Shown here: positions 3,371-5,925 of the stretch, piece by piece
Numbering within the stretch: the first letter of the stretch is position 1
How the letters are laid out: each line of letters opens with the position of its first letter
Assembly: GCA_934477985.1 (NCBI GenBank)
Contig: CAKSOR010000182.1
Span: 1-5,925 of the forward strand
Direction of reading: 5' to 3'
Length of the DNA: 5,925 nt
DNA from: an uncultured Eubacteriales bacterium
Lineage (GTDB): Bacteria; Bacillota; Clostridia; Oscillospirales; CAG-272
Translations under genes and position numbers: made by a program
The notes under the pieces: model-generated
The model's database searches: none
What the model saw: only the letters and a program-made list of their open reading frames with translations
What the model was told of the DNA's origin: nothing

Positions 3371-5925
3371 AGAACTATTCAAAGACCGAACGAAATTTCA
3401 CGGCGAAATATATCTCGCCCTGCCGCGAAGCCCTGCTCGCACTCGACCGACCGAAGGAGGAGAATTTTCCCGATTCGAAGTTCATCTGGGCGGTCGGGTG
3501 TACAAGATTTCATTTGTTCCGGCTCTTCACGCCGAAGAAGCCGGTTCTGAAGCTGGAGGCTGCTTTTCTGTCCGAAAACCTCTTCGACGTATGGCTGAAC
3601 GGATACCGGGTCGCGTCTGATGTCCGCCATCTGCCGCTCACGAACCTGACGCCGCTGCTCTCTGACGGTGAGAACAACCTCCACATCCGCGCGTATCAGA
3701 GCGACTCGTTTGACCGTATCGTCGCGGCGCTCTCGGGCGGACTGCGGATCACCTACACCGACGGCGAGGTCGAAGAGATCGTCACCGACGATGAGTTCAG
3801 GCAGGTTCAGCTCGTCGATTTCTGGGAAACCTCCGAACCGGCAGGATTTGAGACCGAGACGAAGGGCAGGCGGGTCAGCGGGCTGAACGTCTCGGACATC
3901 CATCCGTTCGCTTTGCGCAGGTCGTTTTATTTCAGGCGCGCATTTATAATAATGAAGGAAATCGTTTCGGCGAAGCTGTATATCTCGGCGCTCGGCTGCT
4001 ATGAGCCCTACATAAACGGTAAAAGAGTCGGCGACGCGTATTTCGCGCCCTTCTGCACGAACAAACAGCGTGAGTATCAGGTCTTCGACGTAACCGATTT
4101 CCTGCGTGAGGGCGGAAATGTCTTTGGCGCGCAGCTCGGCAACGGCTCGTACAACTGCCGCTCCTGGGGCTCGCTTTACTGGAAGACGCCTGAGCTTTTA
4201 GCCGAGCTTGAGATAAATTACGCCGACGGAAGCTCAGAGATCATACCGACCGACGAGAAATTCGGCTGTCTGCCGTCGCCGCTCGTCGAGAACGACATCC
4301 AGTACGGTGAGCGCTATGACGCGCGGCTCGAGATTCCCGGCTGGAGCGAATCGACTGAACTTGAGACCGGGAAGGTTTCATCGCGCGACTGTGCCGAGCC
4401 GCTTTTATTGCAGTCCTATCCGCCGGTCAGGCGCGTGAGGGAGTACCGACTCGAAAATCCGCGCGACCTCGGCGGCAACACTCCGCTCTTTGACGTCGGA
4501 CTCTGCATAGCCGGACGCGCGAAGGCGACGTTCAGGGGCTTGAAGCCGGGGCAGAAGATTCGTATACGCTATTGCGAGCGGCTCACCGATAATCTCCCCG
4601 AGAAGGGCGCGTATGTCACGGTCTTCTACCAGAACGACTGCGAAAAGGACGGTCACAGCCCGGGTTTCATGCGCAACTGCGACGTTTACACCGCGCGCGG
4701 CGACGAGTTGGAGACCTACGACTGCCATTTCGCCTACACAGGACTGCGTTATATCTGGATCGAGGGTCTCGGCGACGCCGAAGTCGTCGGGCTCACCGCC
4801 TTTGAGCTGCACAACGACCTGCGCGAGACCGGATCGATTCAGACTGACGATATCGCGGTAAAGCGGATATTCGACGCCGCTAAGCGCTCGTGGCTCAACA
4901 ATCTCTCGAACGGTCCGACCGACTGCCCGACCCGCGAGAAGAATTACTGGAACGGCGACAGTCAGCTGTTCTCGCAGACCGCCTGCTTCCTGACCGACAA
5001 CTCAGAGCTCCTCGCGCGTTGGACCGACAACGGAATAAAGACGCACGACGGCCCCTACGCCTGGGAGGACGAGACCTACGAGATTCCGTGGACGCTCTAC
5101 AAATTCTATGGCGATCTTGAGATTCTTCGCGCGAGATATAAAGCGATGCTCGAGCTGATCGACAAGCGGCAGGAATTTCCGGGAATGATTCTGCCGGTCA
5201 AGGGAATAAGCCACCAGTACAACGACTGGCTTTCGCCCGGCGGAGTGACGCCCGACACCGAGTTCTTCGGCGGCTGTTGGTATCTGCACATGCTTGACCG
5301 GGTCGGAGAGATCGCCGGAATCCTTGGCGACGCGAAGAAACACGATGAGCTCAAAGCCCGCTTTGAGACCGGGCGGAGCGAGTTCAACCGCCGCCACCTC
5401 GAAGAAGACGACTACGACGCGCACTGTCAGTGCGGAATAGTCCTGCCGATCGCCTTCGGTATCGCGCCGGAGGAAAAGCGGCAGACGCTCGCCGACCGGC
5501 TGTCGGAGTACGTTAAGGAAGCCGGCTACCACACAACGACCGGCTTCATCGGAGCGCGTTATCTCTTCGAGGTGCTCGCCGACTACGGACACGCCGGCGA
5601 CGCGCTCGCGATAATCGAAAATCCGACCGCGCCTTCCTGGCTCGCTATGCTGAACACCGGCGCGACGGCGATAACCGAGAGCTGGTACGGCGAGGACGAC
5701 CCCGACAAGTCGCTGAGCATGTCGCATTTCTCGCTCGGCTCGGTCGCCGGATGGTTCTTCGAGTACCTCGGCGGAATCCGGGTCAAGGACTCAGAGCCGG
5801 GACTCGATGAAATAGTTCTGAAGCCCGTGATGCTTGAAAAGCTCGGACATTTCGGCGCAACCTTCGACACCGGACACGGAACTGTCCGCACCGAGTGGAA
5901 ATTCGTCGACGGCAAGCCGCTGTTC
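3367..5925 (+). CDS. GH78 alpha-L-rhamnosidase (3' end cut by window)
   Basis: The frame stays open for 853 codons to the last base. There is no signal peptide and there are 17 cysteines, so it is probably cytoplasmic. It hydrolyses terminal alpha-L-rhamnose with inversion. Order: a first beta-sandwich (about 50-146), a second, rhamnosidase N-type sandwich (about 188-300, with YINGKRVG at 215), a further beta domain (about 355-480, with YCERL at 402), an (alpha/alpha)6 catalytic barrel (about 490-800), and the start of the C-terminal beta domain (from about 803). In the barrel, D519, E524 and D531 of DCPTREKNYWNGD match the acid-bearing motif, with the same spacing as Bacillus RhaB D567/E572/D579 (from memory). 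E771 in TAITESWYG is the candidate base, and H787 follows in SMSHFSLGSV. AAGGA (3354-3358) lies 8 nt before the ATG, which overlaps the regulator's stop. Probably only some tens of residues are missing. Confidence 0.95.
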   Translation, partial: MKNYSKTERNFTAKYISPCREALLALDRPKEENFPDSKFIWAVGCTRFHLFRLFTPKKPVLKLEAAFLSENLFDVWLNGYRVASDVRHLPLTNLTPLLSDGENNLHIRAYQSDSFDRIVAALSGGLRITYTDGEVEEIVTDDEFRQVQLVDFWETSEPAGFETETKGRRVSGLNVSDIHPFALRRSFYFRRAFIIMKEIVSAKLYISALGCYEPYINGKRVGDAYFAPFCTNKQREYQVFDVTDFLREGGNVFGAQLGNGSYNCRSWGSLYWKTPELLAELEINYADGSSEIIPTDEKFGCLPSPLVENDIQYGERYDARLEIPGWSESTELETGKVSSRDCAEPLLLQSYPPVRRVREYRLENPRDLGGNTPLFDVGLCIAGRAKATFRGLKPGQKIRIRYCERLTDNLPEKGAYVTVFYQNDCEKDGHSPGFMRNCDVYTARGDELETYDCHFAYTGLRYIWIEGLGDAEVVGLTAFELHNDLRETGSIQTDDIAVKRIFDAAKRSWLNNLSNGPTDCPTREKNYWNGDSQLFSQTACFLTDNSELLARWTDNGIKTHDGPYAWEDETYEIPWTLYKFYGDLEILRARYKAMLELIDKRQEFPGMILPVKGISHQYNDWLSPGGVTPDTEFFGGCWYLHMLDRVGEIAGILGDAKKHDELKARFETGRSEFNRRHLEEDDYDAHCQCGIVLPIAFGIAPEEKRQTLADRLSEYVKEAGYHTTTGFIGARYLFEVLADYGHAGDALAIIENPTAPSWLAMLNTGATAITESWYGEDDPDKSLSMSHFSLGSVAGWFFEYLGGIRVKDSEPGLDEIVLKPVMLEKLGHFGATFDTGHGTVRTEWKFVDGKPLF

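Noticed and set aside
2795..3382. 195-codon minus-strand frame opposite the AraC gene
   Set aside because: Antisense to clear helix-turn-helix coding sequence; no family features in the translation.
3379..3903. 174-codon minus-strand frame opposite the start of the rhamnosidase gene
   Set aside because: Antisense to the duplicated beta-sandwich region, whose plus-strand protein shows clear internal similarity; the minus translation shows no domain.
5002..5727. 241-codon open frame on the minus strand inside the rhamnosidase gene
   Set aside because: It is antisense to the conserved GH78 catalytic domain, has no recognisable motif and is Arg/Val-rich in the manner of reverse-frame translations of GC-biased genes.

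Overview
The window looks like a carbohydrate-utilisation locus from a Gram-positive gut-type bacterium, most likely a member of the Clostridia (Bacillota). The basis for that guess is a lipoprotein signal followed by a Thr/Ala/Glu-rich linker, strong AGGAGG-type ribosome binding sites, a TTG start, and an AT-rich intergenic region (31% GC by hand count over 2421-2520) set against clearly GC-richer genes. The species cannot be named from the sequence.

Layout from left to right. Positions 1-45 are an open frame ending in TGA that may be the tail of a plus-strand gene entering from the left. It is followed by a GC-rich hairpin with a T-rich tract (54-93) that probably ends transcription from both sides. 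On the minus strand a two-gene unit runs right to left: an ABC-transporter solute-binding lipoprotein (993-2420), then a five-bladed beta-propeller glycosidase of GH43-like type (87-983), separated by 9 nt. A short AT-rich region (2421-2533) carries two divergent promoters whose -35 boxes almost coincide. On the plus strand follow an AraC-family regulator (2534-3370, TTG start) and a GH78 alpha-L-rhamnosidase (3367 to the window end). These two overlap by ATGA, and the rhamnosidase is cut at residue 853 by the window edge.

Proposed joint function (inference): the lipoprotein captures a rhamnose-containing oligosaccharide outside the cell and hands it to permeases that are not in this window. 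The two hydrolases lack signal peptides and are cysteine-rich, so they probably act in the cytoplasm. GH78 would remove alpha-L-rhamnose, and the propeller enzyme would remove a second sugar, for example arabinose or galactose from a rhamnogalacturonan-I-like substrate. The AraC protein, encoded between the two arms, probably senses the sugar and controls the shared promoter region.

No RNA genes, CRISPR arrays, insertion sequences or phage genes were seen. The gene families are known. The less ordinary points are the overlapping -35 boxes, a duplicated beta-sandwich at the front of the rhamnosidase, a solute-binding protein without adjacent permeases, and repeated DNA words in the propeller gene and in the terminator.
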